Below, in pieces: positions 22,402 through 36,600 of a DNA stretch of 64,000 bases; the first letter of the stretch is position 1, and every line of letters begins with the position of its first letter. The stretch is from Aplysia californica (taxonomy: Eukaryota > Mollusca > Gastropoda > Aplysiida > Aplysiidae), in the NCBI RefSeq assembly GCF_000002075.1, contig NW_004797274.1:1229683-1293682 (forward strand). Direction: 5' to 3'. The translations under genes and the position numbers were made by a program. Under the pieces are notes generated by a model. It saw only the letters and a list, made by a program, of their open reading frames with translations. It was not told the origin of the DNA and ran no database searches.

Positions 22402-25400
22402 CTGGGGATTACACATTTATAATTGGTCGCTTTTAACCACAAGGGGGCTATCCCTAAAAATGCTGTTTTGAGAAAATCAAAGGTAAAGTGTTTGCCCCTT
22501 GTTCAGTTTCTGTAAAAGACAAGGAGAGTTTTCTCTGTAAAACCAAACAAGTATACACATCCATGAAACCAAACTTCTCCTAGAGGTAGGGCAATGCCCA
22601 CTTTTGGTGTCGGTCAAGATTTCTGGAAACCCTTGAAATCTGGGTTGGCCCGCTTGTCCTTAAAAGCGACCAATTTGGAAAAGGATTTGTTACTTTGTCA
22701 AGCAGAGTAAAATCCTGATGACATTAAAACGTCACAACACCAGGGAATTTCTTTGTCTTTAGGTTAGGGGGCTCAATACTTGCGGGACAACATTTTTAAC
22801 TGAAGACAAACTGAAACAACTTTTGTTACAGGCAGTATGTATGAGACAAAAGATTCATGTTCAACTGTTGACACACTCGATTACGTAAGCCGCTGCCATG
22901 GAAACGATGGCCATCTTGAAAATTTGATAGAAACTTTTTTCTTCACCATTTCTATAGTTTGTAAAATTCAGTAACTTTCAAAATGTCATAAATAGGTGCT
23001 TGCAGCTGGCTATTTTGATTTTTGATTCTATTACTTAGAAAGTATTCAAAATTGTTCTCAAAGTTGGGGATATGGAATTTGATCTTTAAAAAATATTTTT
23101 GGCATGAAAAAAAATATTGTAAAAAGAATTCTAAAGCAAAATGTGAAAAACTAACCAGCCCACTACAAGTACAAACGATATTCTCTAACTACATGCCAAA
23201 TTTCAGGTCTATTTGTTGGAAAATATTAAAAAACTTGTGGAGAAAAAAACCCAGCATATGTAAGCAAAAAGTGGTGAAAAAATGTGTTTTGAGAAAAACA
23301 AGGTTAAACATTAAAAATGTTAGTACACAACGTAGAACCCCAAAAAATTGAATTCTGATTAAAATTAATCACTCGGTGACTAGCGTCAATAATCTAGACT
23401 GAATGGAATGAGGGATTGGAAAATACCAAAAGTAAAAAGTGCTCAGAGAAAGTGAAAATCAGTCCCCGACCTGTGACCCCCGCCTTAAAGGACGTTGCAA
23501 TGCATTGAATAATAAAGAGATGGGAAAAACCCCTGAGGATCTGAAATCTTTTCGTGGTACAGTGGAATCCTGTTATAACGAGAGGGAGGGGACCAAAGCA
23601 AAATGTCCGTTATAGCAGGATTCTCGCTATAAGGGATCCAGTAATAAATTCAAGGGAAACTGTAAAGTAGGCCTAATCTATGAGTTTGGTGTTCTGTTTA
23701 TTTCCTTTTGCTATCTCCCCTGATGATGATTTTGTTTCAACATGACCTCTGGGTCTTACTTGATCAAAAATCGAATCGGGTTTCTTTCTCTAGCGCTAGA
23801 TCTAGTGATGTGGACTGACAGCTCGGCGTTGGCGATCAGAAAGAAAGGGCTCTTGGTTAACTCGCCCGTTGTGTTTTCCCCCACCCCACCCCACTCTGTG
23901 ATGCATTCTGTCTGCTTGCGCACGTCATACATTCGCTCCATCCATCACATTGCTGTGACCCCTCCATCCCGCATCGGAGAAGTGAGAGGCATGGTAGGCC
24001 TTGATAATCTAAGCTAGGCTTACGCTGGCCTGTCATGCGATGCGTTCTGCTTGTCTGCGCATGCCACAACCTCCCTACTCAGTCGCTCCGGCCTTCATTG
24101 TTGACGCACATGGGCTCTCTCATTCTTTGTTTCACAAGATCACCAACAAGTTTCTCAAATGGCGAGGTTTTGCAAAGTATAATTGGCCTATGCACTGTGC
24201 ACAGCAGCAGCAATATTCCGCTATAACCAACACGCAAGTGTGTCTGATAGCGCTATAGCAGTATTTTATTTACAAAGGTAAAGAGGAGAAAAAAACGGGG
24301 TTTTAGAATAGTGTCTTTATAACAGACTTCTCGTTTTTTCCGGACTCGTTATAAGTGGACTCCACTGTACTGGTAACAGAAATTTTATTTTAACAGTTTC
24401 TTTCCTAATAAAAAATCTATCATTCTTATATCTTTCCTTTTTTGTGTCTATTACTCTCTTGTAAGACCTCTGACCTTCAGCACTAATATGACCATATGTA
24501 GTCAAATTTGAAGTTGGAGGGGGAATTCCCAAGGATACAGCTGTACAAAAAGAAAAGGAAGAAATTTTCTAACTTCCCCGTAGTCACAAAAAAACCCAGC
24601 AAAAAATGTACAAAATACACAGGCCTACTCGAGAAAGGTCACATCAGTTAGTTTCAGGATGAACAAGAAAAAGTGGAAATCGGGGAGCTGTATAGTTTTA
24701 AATTATTTATTATTTTTCTTATTACCGTACTCAAAACCCTCCAAGCCCCCATACTTTTTCAAAATCTTTGTTTCTTTTGACATTTCATATTTGAGGTGGT
24801 TGTTTTGTTTTTTTAGTAAGAGTTTTAGTTTTACAGCATTTGCAACACAATAAGGAGAAAGGTGACAAGAGAGTAAAAAGAGGAGAGATAAGAAAGACAG
24901 ACGTTTGATAGGAAAGAAGGAGCAAACAACAAAAGAGCACCCACCAACACAATTTGAGGTGCTTAGGAAAAACAAGAATTAACTTGAACATTCGTAAAGG
25001 AGGGAGCAGTCCTGTGAGGGTAGTTGTAGTTACCTTTTTTTTTTCCTGGTGAATGTTTTACAGTGCTCGCAACAGCATAAGGTCCTATGAGCGCGTGGGA
25101 CACATTAAACATTTTCAGTTGGTAGGAAATTTTGAATTTTGCACATAGGGCGGCCAAAGCCTACTCTTTTCGATTGGAGACCACCAAGGATCTTTAACAT
25201 GCGCAACTTGCACATGGGCCCTCCGAGATTTTTTGCCCTTGCCCGAGAAGGCTAGAGGTAGATCTTTCCTTCCATAAGATTGGGGGTGTGGCTGAAAGAC
25301 AGCAGTAAGAAAGAACCAAGGAGTAGCGGTAGAAAGGCGGCAGAAAGAGTCTGGAGCCCAAAGGAGGGGGGGGGGAGTGAGGGGGTGGGGGCAGAAAGTG

Positions 25401-27634
25401 GAGATGGAAGCAGACGACAGAACATTGTTAGAGAGCACAAAAGGGTGTGAAAGGAGAACATTTTAGAGAAGAAAATTTTCCCGTCGCTATCCGGATTCGA
25501 ACCCGGGACTTATTGAATGAGAGGCGAACACCTTAACCTCTACTCTAGACCACGAGCCCCCCCCCCCCCCCCCTTGTAGTTACCTTCCTGGACATCTGCT
25601 GCATGATGGCAGTGAGGAAGCTCTGTGGGTTGAAGAATCCCCCGAGCCAGACACAGGTGGGCAAGTTGAAGTCTGTGATCCACGAGTCCAGCTCTTTTGC
25701 TCTTGCCAGCATGTCTGCATACCTGGTGAGGGGAAATGGTGTGTTTAGTTTGAGTAAGTTTTATGGCACTTGCAACACAATCAGGACATAATATTCAGTT
25801 AATGTTGAAAAGGTGTTATGTTCAAGAGAGTAACATGCAAAGAAAAGAAGGAGGAGAGAAAAGGACGATAATAGTCTAGATCTCTGATTGACAGGTAAGA
25901 AGAAGCAAGCTACAACAGGGCGACCACCAACCACCCAAGGAAAAAGGGGTGGTCGAGCTTTGAAGAATAGTTGATGGTAAGGAAACTCGACTTCATCCAC
26001 ATTTCGCCATAAACTGATTAGGACAATAGTATTAGCTTCTAAAAGAAGCAGAGGGGGGCAAACCACATCTGAACTTCCTCCAGGCAAACTTCTTCCAATT
26101 CCAAGAGATAAAAAAGGGTGCGATACCATTAAAATATATGTGAAGACTAAGACTGAGAGCATAATCAAGATCTAGTATTTTGCAGAACTTTATGGATCAT
26201 TAGAAACATACCAATACCAGACAGAGGGACAACCAACTATTGAACAAGACCCAACAGCCTGAAGTAGCCTTTGTTTCCAATTCTTTAAAATTTGTTTAAA
26301 CATACAGTAGAGTCCACTAAAATCATCTTCAGTAACTTCAATTAGAGCTGCAAGATAAAAATGCATTATGTTTTGTCTTTGACATTGTCAACTTGCTTAA
26401 TCTGCTGTTGAGTAATACAGAACACTAACAGACAAAAGAGTTGATGAAGTAGTAAGAAAGCCTAATCATGCTAGTCACGGAAAAGACACATCTCTAACCA
26501 TTGAGCTAGTAAAAACAAGGACGGGTAAGCCCTTTTCTCCCAGCGCTCTGGTACATGGTTAAGGAACAATGCGTTGCCCAGGTCTTCCATTTCAGATGTG
26601 ATCGTCAGCTCACCCTGAAAACAAAGTTGTAGACAACGAGTTCAGAAGTTTTACCGTAAAATGAGTTGTCAGGAACAATGTGTACAGAAAAATATAATTC
26701 CTTGAAGAAAGTTCTTTTTATGCAAATAATGCTGATCAAACACTATAAATTTGAAATGTGAGGCAGCGTGGTGGAATCAGGCTCTTGTCAAAATAATCAA
26801 AGTGAAGAAACTTCCATTTTTCTGCAGGTTTGTGAATTTTTATCAAATTTTTGTTTTTTGGCTCAACACCTTTCATGCCCATGACAGAACTCATTTCTGT
26901 GTGATTTTTTCTGAAAAAAGTTGATTAAAGGCACAAAAAATGTAAATTTTCAGTTACCACGGACTCTTAATCTAAGAAAATAACTAATCTTTGGGGGCCA
27001 TTTTCTCACTAATTTTACCTCTGAAAACAGGTGACCCCCACCTCCTTTATTTGCAAATATCTCTACTTGTATTCAAGATAAATGGATATTTTTTTCATCC
27101 AAATAAAGACAAGTGAACAAGCTTTAAGATGATACCAATAACTCTACAGGCTCAAAAATCGACGAGCCTGATTCCACCACGCTGCCTCACATATATTATT
27201 ATATCTCTGACATGAAGACGAGTTGTATTGCCAATATCATCTTACAGAAGCATTTTGTCTTCAAAAAGAGCAACACACCCAACAATATTTCAAATACATA
27301 CAATGTATATTATGAGAAACATTGTGCAAACAATCAAGTGGTAAGCGACTTATTTTCCATCTTTTTTTTTTATCACAGTAGTTTTAAAATCCAGTAGAAC
27401 ACATAATCAGTCATAAAGAAGGTGGAGCACGTTTTTACCCCCCCCCCCCCCCCCCAAGACACAACTGAGAAGAACATTCCAAAAGACGCAAAGAACATAA
27501 TTGTGTAAATCAATTTACATTTGAGCATAGACATCCTACATGTCCCTACACCCCATTAGAGCCCAGGGCTACATCTCCTACTTCTGGGGTGAGGTGGTAG
27601 TAGAATGAAAAATTTTGACTGACAGTACAACATA

Positions 27635-27686
<52 letters not shown>

Positions 27687-30600
27687 GTATATGTATATAT
27701 ATATATTTATATATATATATATATATACATATATATAAATATATATACTAGAAGTAACAAAGATGGGGTCCTTACCTTCAGACCCAGGTCAAGCTCTTTC
27801 AGAGAAATGCGAATCTCCTGTGTGAGAAAGTTCATACGTTCACACTCCTGGAAGGCCACCACCACGTACGGTGTGCGGGCATCTGGAGCCACTTTGGACA
27901 TGATTTCTTCCATATTGAATGGGTCTGGCAGTCTTTCTGTCAAATCATCCAGGATTTCTTTCACCTATTCAAGGACAAGTGTTGAGAGTAGGGTAAACGT
28001 TCTACGGTACTTCTGATGAAAGGAAATCTTTCAGTGCAGCAACTCCAAAACCAGCTATATGTCCCTGAACATAAATACTGATGAGTGCACACTGCCAATC
28101 CAATTAATTTGATTCGATTCAGTAAGGGCCAGTCAGAATTTCCCTCATGGATGTGGCAAAAGCAGCAACTTGGTGGCTGGCAGGTTGCTCAGCTTTGGAC
28201 CTGATCTATTAGGAGCATTTCTAGTCAAAATTTTGAAAATTCACACCTAGTTAGAGCATACAAATTGGATCATAATTTACTATCCATTTGTCATTTACAA
28301 CTTAAAAAACCCACCAAAAAATTAGATAGTTTGCGGGTTAGCCTGCCTTATGATAAGGGCAACGAGATGGTTCTTCTTACCTTCTCCTCTCTCGACACAG
28401 ACTCCCCTGCCTCCCCTGAGGCGTCTCTGGGCTGCATCTCAAACACAGTCCGCAACAGATTGTCCGAGCGCTTGCTCAGGAACTCAATCTCGGCATTGGG
28501 GTGGAGGCCGTACAGGTACGGGGATTCCGTGGGCAGCTCGTCATCAATATAGGCATGGTAGGCATCATAGTCGATGTTGGGAGGCACGGGGAAGCCAGGG
28601 GCCAGTAAGAGCTCTCCGTCAATCTAAACAAATTTTTTTAAGAAGCTGTGTAAAGACTAAAAACATCGCTGGAGTCAGAGGAAAATTCTGTGACTCAATA
28701 ACAGTGATGGAGAGATGGGAAAATTCAAGATGTCAGAGAGAAATGCCAAGAGGACAGGACAGAAAAAAGGGCGGCTGCCTTCTGGGAGGCATTTTCTAAT
28801 CCATCATCCAGGAAACAAAAATGACAACTTCGTCATCATCATAACATAAAGTCCCAAGTAATTTTTTTGCTGTTTTGTGAAAATTTTAAAAGCAAAGCTC
28901 ATCTAAGTCAGTCTTATGAAGTTATAACCTGAGCAAAAGTAGAAATTTCTCAATTACTGGATTTTCAGTACGGTACATGAAACAAAGACCTGCTATTGAA
29001 GATTCTATGCAAAGCAAGTACTGTATCAGGAATTTTTCACCCTACCAATGATTAAAAACCTGAAAAAAGTGACTTGGGCAACTGTGGTATGATTGTAACA
29101 ATTTGCGTTAATGAGAAGCATTCAACATTCAACACCAGAATTGTTGGACATAGTCCTGAAAAAAAGCAAGATGATGGCAAAAATAAACTAGATGGACAGG
29201 AATGAAGTTGAGCCTACCTATAGTCTTCCTACATCACGAATAAGACAGTAGCAAGAAGGAAATATACTGGAAGAACCAAGAAAATGTTAAAATTTCACAG
29301 TAAATGTAGAACAATATTGAAATTTTTTTTTATACATTCAGATATAATATATTTATTTATATATATATATATATATTTCTTCATGCTCTTTATAAACCAA
29401 CCATATCCTGATTCATGTAGACTTCCAGGTATGTTCTGCAAAGTTTGCGGTCCCAGTCATCAGTGATGTGGCCCCCGTACATGATCTCTCCAAACAGATA
29501 TCGCAGATCCTCCCAAGGAACCTAGGACAACACAGCACAACATTTCTACTTTTGATAGGCTAAGACGTAATGAGGTCAGATGAGACATGACAATAAGGGA
29601 CTGTTTATTTATTTATACTTTTTTTAACGTACCAGAGTTTTTATGCCCCCATCAACACAATTTAGATTGCTGATAAAAAAGGACAGCTTTGACCCTGCCT
29701 GTCAGGGCTAACCGGGATTCCTCAGAAAGAGTCAGATTATACTCAATAAAAATCCTTCCCATCCGTGAATTGAATGCAGGTCTTCTGCTTGTGATGGCAC
29801 AGAGTAGAGCCTAACCTAGATTGTTGATCTGAGAATAAGAAATTTTCAAAGCTTATGGGCAGGAACAAAGAGATACAAAACCATAAACATAGAACTCAGC
29901 ACAGTCAAACATTTTTTTTTTAGTGGAGGTTTTACGGAGCTTGCAACTGCATAAGGTCATATGAGCGCCAGAAGATTAGAGGTGTTACAAGAGAGTAACA
30001 AACATAAAAAAGAAGAAGGGGAGATATGGACGATAGATGTTTGATAGGAAAGCAAAGAAGCAAACCACACCAGAGCACCCATCAACCGCCCACACTGTCA
30101 AACATAACCAATCTCACATTGCTGTATCCTTACTGCGTAACTGACGTAAAAAAAATAAAAAATAGGTCAACTTTTTTTTTCACACTCAAGCCAGTTTCCT
30201 TTGGCACTCTAGACAGTGGCAATAACAGAACATTAAGTGAGGTCAACTTCACAGACCAAACAAAAATGATTGCTGACCTTGTTGTTAGCCTCAAGGTAGT
30301 TATACAACACATTGACGCTGATGGTCAAATCTCCGACATTGAACGGGTACACCCTGTTCCACCCCTGGGCCCCGAACTTTCTCCGCTCACACACGACGGC
30401 ATGGAAGTAACACAGCGAGAACAGGATGGCTTTGAATTCAACTTCCTTTGAGCACATTTCTAGAGTATCCTGAAAAATAGAAAGAGACCAAAAAAATAAA
30501 TCCCTGAAATACTTATGATCAGATACTTATAGACAGTGAATTATCTTGTCAATATATGTCCCCGTCGTTTTTCTGCAAGAAAATTTTTGAAATTATGCAA

Positions 30601-33600
30601 ACTGAGCCCAAAAATGTTAAATTATGCGATTCTGTTAATTTTAACAAAGAACGATAAAGGAAAATAATAAAAAAATTATGCAAAAAATGATCAAATTTTG
30701 CTAAATTATGCGGGGTGCATAAAACCACGGGGACAGCATTGTATTTGTGCTTTAGCACCTGTAAAATGGAAGCTTGCACTGCATGCTTTCCAAGAAAAAA
30801 AAATGTTTCTGAGTGTTCTAGGGTCTCCTGAGGTAATAATAGTTGTGAAGCGCACAAAGCATGCTGAAGAGCATGGATATATGCACTATATAAATACAAC
30901 TATTAACTCATTCGCTACGCCGAGCCGTGGGGGGCGGCGCGGCTTAAGTGCCGTCAGTACGCTAAGCCACCCCCGGCGGCACGAGAACTGACGTTCAATT
31001 TTAGCTTGATTTCTATTCCAATCCACATATCCATGTTAAATTAAAGGTCATAATATAATGTTGACTTCCGGGTCAAGCGTTTCCATCGAAAATCGGAAGT
31101 TTTGATTCAGTTTTGAAACACTATTTCGAAGTTTATGCGACGTTGTATTATCGCGAAGCCCAAATTATAGCCCAGATACCAGTCTTAGTGCTTTTACACA
31201 ACAAAATGTATCATTATTTTGCTCACTAAAGAAATGTAGGACTCTTCTTTATAATATTGATACTATTGGACTCAAATTGCCAGTGCACTGTAATTGAGAA
31301 ATCAATCTTTTTGAGTGCTAAATACTAAATCTAGCCCTAGATCTAGATCTAAATAGTCAAAATATTTTTTTCTCCCCAAAGTCACTACTTTTTGGCGAAA
31401 TTACTCATAAAACACCACTCAAGACATGTATAGGTTTATTCCAAACGCAATTCTGAATAATTCCATATAAGATACGAGCGTGTTTTTTTCTGTTTGTGAT
31501 CCTTTTTTCAAAATTATTTTTTTTAAATCATTTTTTTTCAATATCGGAGGCTATGATCCAAATGTACAAATATTATGGAATGTATGTAAATAACTGCACA
31601 TTTTTCAATATTTTCCTGTTCTATATACAGTTATGGTTATTTTGACGTTTCATTTGACTAGGTGCAAACATATTTTTTGAGTTTCACCTGAGATTATTAA
31701 TTTTTTATTTTCAAATTTTATCCGCATCCAATCACAATTGTGTTGCATAATCGGCTCTTACAGGAACCAAAGTTGAAAAATACACAAATAAACAATACAG
31801 ATGTATTCTACAAACTATACTGAAAATGTTGGTATATAATATGTTGATATTTATTTGAATTTATGACCCCAAAGACCTGTGAACTGCGCACCTGTCATCA
31901 TCTCATTTCGCCCGCCCGAAAAAAATTCGTCAACAAGCCGAAAATAATACGTAGCGAATGAGTTAATATTAGCCTACTGTTATTACTGTTTTCATGAGTA
32001 ATAAAACATTAATGAATTATGCCACCACTGGACTGACTCTTTGTACATTTTTATTTCCTCTCTTATTACAAGACAAGTATCACTGAGAGGATGGAAAATC
32101 TCCACATTTTCTAATAACATTTTATAGCAAAAAAAAAATCTTGTTAAAAAACACTGAGTGAAAGACACAACCAGCCCCTTGCAACTCTGAAATCAACGTT
32201 ACATACTTTTGTCATTGGAAGGATAAATCCAGCAAACGTAAGGCTACACCTTCAAACTCAACTTTGTTTATGTTATGAAAACTTCATTAAACAAGCATTT
32301 GGAAAAACTGCAAATGAGGATTTTAATAAGTTCAACAAAGCTGCCAAAATAGTTGGGGGGGGTTTTAATAGAGGGTTTTGCAGCGCTCGCAACTGCACAA
32401 GGTCATATGAGCGCCAAGGGGTGGGTGTCAACAGGGAAGTCTTTACAGGGAATCAGACTTACTCTGCTCACCTCTCTAGCTTCAACAGCACAAGGTCCTG
32501 CTTCAACTATCAAGGCACCCCGGAAACAGCGGGTCACAAGAGAGTGACAAACATACAAAAGATGTAGAGGAAAATGACGATAGTAAGGATTAGGAAAGAA
32601 AAAGCAGCAGTACCCTGTTGTAGATCAGGCACAGTTATGAGCGTGACAAGATGAATCACCCCATTTGGAATTTTACTGCGCTTGAACGAGAAATGTTCCC
32701 CCTTTGGGAATGGCCTAAAGACACTACAGTCAGTGGCATCGCCCCGGGGGGGCTAAATAGTTTGATTTGGTTGAGTTCAAAACCCCCACAAGACAATAAA
32801 ATGTATCCTTTTAACACTTTGCCACCTCATCTCGCCGATTGGTGATGTTTACCACCCAGTTTCTTTGGATTTTATGGCAAAGTGTTAAAGGTGAGAAGTG
32901 AGATACTAAGCTTAAAGGTATAAGTACTGAGAGAATAAGTATGAGCATGAACATAAAGCATAGAATCAAAGTTAACTCCGCAAAAGCATTGGTGCTGTTC
33001 AAGTCAGATTTACCTGATTAAAATTGTCCAGTGCTTTATGCAAGTTAGCAAGCATCCCCGTTGGTGGTTCGTTGGTGATTTTCACCGATGCTTCTAAGAT
33101 GCCCTGAGGCATGATGTGGGACTCGCGGGTCCCGGCCGGTTCTGCGCTGATGAACACTCGGTAATTGAGGTGGCTCTCCTCCGAGTACTGCTCTATCTTC
33201 TTCTCCAGTCGAGACAGCCATTTTGCTACCAAGTGAACATTCTGCAAGTTTCAAGCAAGAATTTTTTTCTTTTTCAGTAAAGAGAAGCACATTCACACAA
33301 TGACTACCATTTAAAGCTGAGAAAAAAAGCTAGAAAGAGAAGGTAAGAAAAGAAGAGGCACCTTCCAGTTGTGAACTATAACCACCTGCATTTCACACAC
33401 ATGAGAAAGATTAAAAGACATTTTGTTGCAACTACAGTAGTCTCCGCCTAAACGCACGGTGCTTGGGAGGGCTCCTTGGCGTGTGTTTATACGGAGCGTG
33501 CGTTTACACGAACCTTTGCAAGGGGAGGAAGGGACGCTGTCATCTCTATTCCTTATTACTTTAGTGATCTCCCTTGGAGGAGGGGGTCATTTTGGCAGAT

Positions 33601-36600
33601 AATGTGACGACACGTTACTGTTTTGTGAAGGATTTCCCGACAGGGGTTAAGAATACAAAGGCGTTGAATGGGGGGGGGGGGGGGGGGGGGGGAGGAGGAG
33701 AAAGACAAACTCAATGTAATGAATACTATAAACGTCGGGAACAGATAGCCTAAGAGGAAACTGTTGGTCATAGTCATAGAGACGACGGACCAGCCACGTG
33801 GCTTTCCAAGCGACCACCCCGACCGTAAATTAATGCAGAATCGTCGAGAAACATTTTCTCTTGTGCAAGTACGTTATAAGTTCTTCGAGCGCAGCTTATT
33901 AGGCTTACCTGGCTAATCTTTAATCTTATAGAGCCCGTCTAGTGTTTTACGGCATTTACGCATGTCGCGCATCAGGCCTAGATCTAACTAAACATTACAC
34001 GCAGTCACTCAAACTCAAACACCAGTCAGAAAGCTTCTCTCAAAGATACATTTCCAGTGACCAATCAAAAAACATTTCAGTCCCCCCCCCCCACCCACCC
34101 CAACATTTAAATTTAACCGACCAGCCATAGACCGAGACCTATTCGTCAGTGGAAAGTATGGTGTGCAAACGCTTCCATCACTCTCTTCGTACGACGTGAG
34201 GGGCACTCTCACCAAATATCTGGTTTTCTAGTAAATTCTAGGCCTGTCTTATGCAGGCTGTGCAGGTTGTCGTGAAAATTTCCCCTTGTCAAGCTTTGCC
34301 TGTCGGCGTGTTTCGCGGATCGGAGCGTGCGTTTAGAGGAAGTGACCGTGCGTTTGTACGTCTAAATTATATAGTAAAAAACTCGTCAGATGACGAAAGC
34401 GTGCTTTTAAGCGGAGGGTGCTTTTGTATGGCGTGCGTTTAGGCGGAGACTACTGTATCTTTATTTTTTACATCACCAGTACAAAGACATTTGATAATTT
34501 TGTCAAATATAAAAATAAAAAAGAGTAAATGCCTGAAGTATGACAGCTGACTGGAAGTTATCCCAACAGAGTTAACCTAAATTCTTTTGACATCAGATCA
34601 GTCATTGAACATTAAAAAATGCACCGTAACTAGATTCACAGCACTGTTAAACTAAAAATGTAAATGCTTATATATATATAATGCACTTCTTGAAAATCAA
34701 TTTACTTTATATCGACTGCTGAGAGTGAGAGTAAGACTGCCACATGCCATTTTGAAAAGCGACATATGAAGGAGTTTTACACTGAGCAGTCAATATGAAA
34801 TTTCACAAGACAAATACGGACAACATACACAAGGGAGGCGGTGGCCCTGGCGAAGAGCACGCTCTTCTGGGCTCCAAACATTTTGAACGGATAGGCTACA
34901 ACACACACACATCAACCACATACAAATATGAACTGGTCTGGTTCATGTTAAATGCACGAGAAAGTGAACAAGCTATAGATAGCGGGAACACACCTGTAAT
35001 ACCACCCAGTGGCCTTTCTTCGCTGCCAGGTCCATAGCCTTCTCGGCAACAATCTCCTGACCTTGACCCAGAGAGATGTTGTGGCAGTTCTCTTTGGCCA
35101 TCGTGTAGCCCAGCTTTTTGCCCAGTTTCTCCACGTCTTTCAACGGGTCCACGCCGGGGGAGAGAATGAAGAAGATGGGTGTGGCGGGGCCCGACTCTTC
35201 AAATGATTTGCTGAATTCTACGGCACGGTTCTCGATGTACTGGCGTCCCATTGACTCCTCAATGAAAGCACTGGGGTCAGAAGAGAGAGAAAAAAAAGAA
35301 GGCGTTTCAAAATTCAATACTTTAGTGGTCACACTTTATGTGATTGTAATTGTAAAAGTCATACGCCTCTATCTGCACACCTTAGATCACTCAAGAGGCC
35401 GGCTGCTTCCATCCGCTTTGTCAGGGTCATCTATAATAAGACTGAGAGGGATACATCGTCCCAGTAGAAAGACAGGGAGGAGATACTCCATAGACAGCGA
35501 AAGATCTTGTCAGTATGTTAGTGTTTTAGCGCCTATAAATGGCTGCTTGCACTGTGTGCCTCCCAGGAAGTTGAGGTTGTTTCAGAATGCTCTCAGGTAT
35601 AGATTTGCGAATCGCATAGAGCTTGCTGTTGAGGGGGAATTTGCATTAAACAAATGCTGTCTATTTTCTATTATTATACTCAATAAATTTCTCCCCAGAG
35701 GAGGATCAAACTTTCGTCTTCTGCATGCCACGGCAAATCGTCCAACCACTGTAACAAAGACACTGATAGTCAATCTCTGATTAACTGTAGTCCCCCCCAA
35801 AAAAACATAATAAGTTAGTGGCCTCCCAAAAGACAGTTGTATGATCACGAATTTATTTATTTCTTGTCTGTTTTTCAAGTCATGCAAGGTATATTCTTGC
35901 TTTTAAAATATTACAAATGACATAAACTATTCCATCGTGCTAATCAGCAAGCACTATATCAGTGCCAAAAAATCGGGCACGGGGAAACTCAGACAAAGCT
36001 CACGGCTAAAGCACTGTACTTAACAAAGAGACAGAAAATATTCCAATCAAGACTGTTCTTCCACATCTCGTAAAAACAGGACTGCAATACCATTAAGGTA
36101 TGCTTAACTCCTAATCAGGATTTAGGAATAGGAAAACTCAGAATCAAAGAAGCAAATCTGGTCTTCAATCAATAGACAGTCTTTTAAAACAACAAATAGC
36201 ATTGAAAATATGAAACATAATACACAAGTTATGTAACAGATGTACGTCTCGGCATTATAACTAAATGAAGCCCTGGCACTGGCAAATTTATTCACTTTTT
36301 ACATTCATTTATTCACCACACAATAAGCCACAATGCTTGACTACCACAGACACAATTTTGATTCTAAGCAGCTGTGGGATGTAGAATCTTTTATAACTCT
36401 TAAAGGGAAGGCTGACCTGCTAAGAGCAAGAAAGCAAGAAAACATACATTCCCAATAGTAACAGATATTTTCCAAAATTTAATAAATTTCAATTCCAAAC
36501 CTTTTAACAAAACTAAATCATAAAGACAATTTCAAAGTGGCAAAAACAGCCAAAAGAAGAAAAGGATCAAATTTGAACCGTGGCAAATGGCGAAGAAACG

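Noticed and set aside
25480-25558. Functional tRNA gene
   Set aside because: The A box carries an insertion and stems pair poorly, so a tRNA-derived repeat is more likely.
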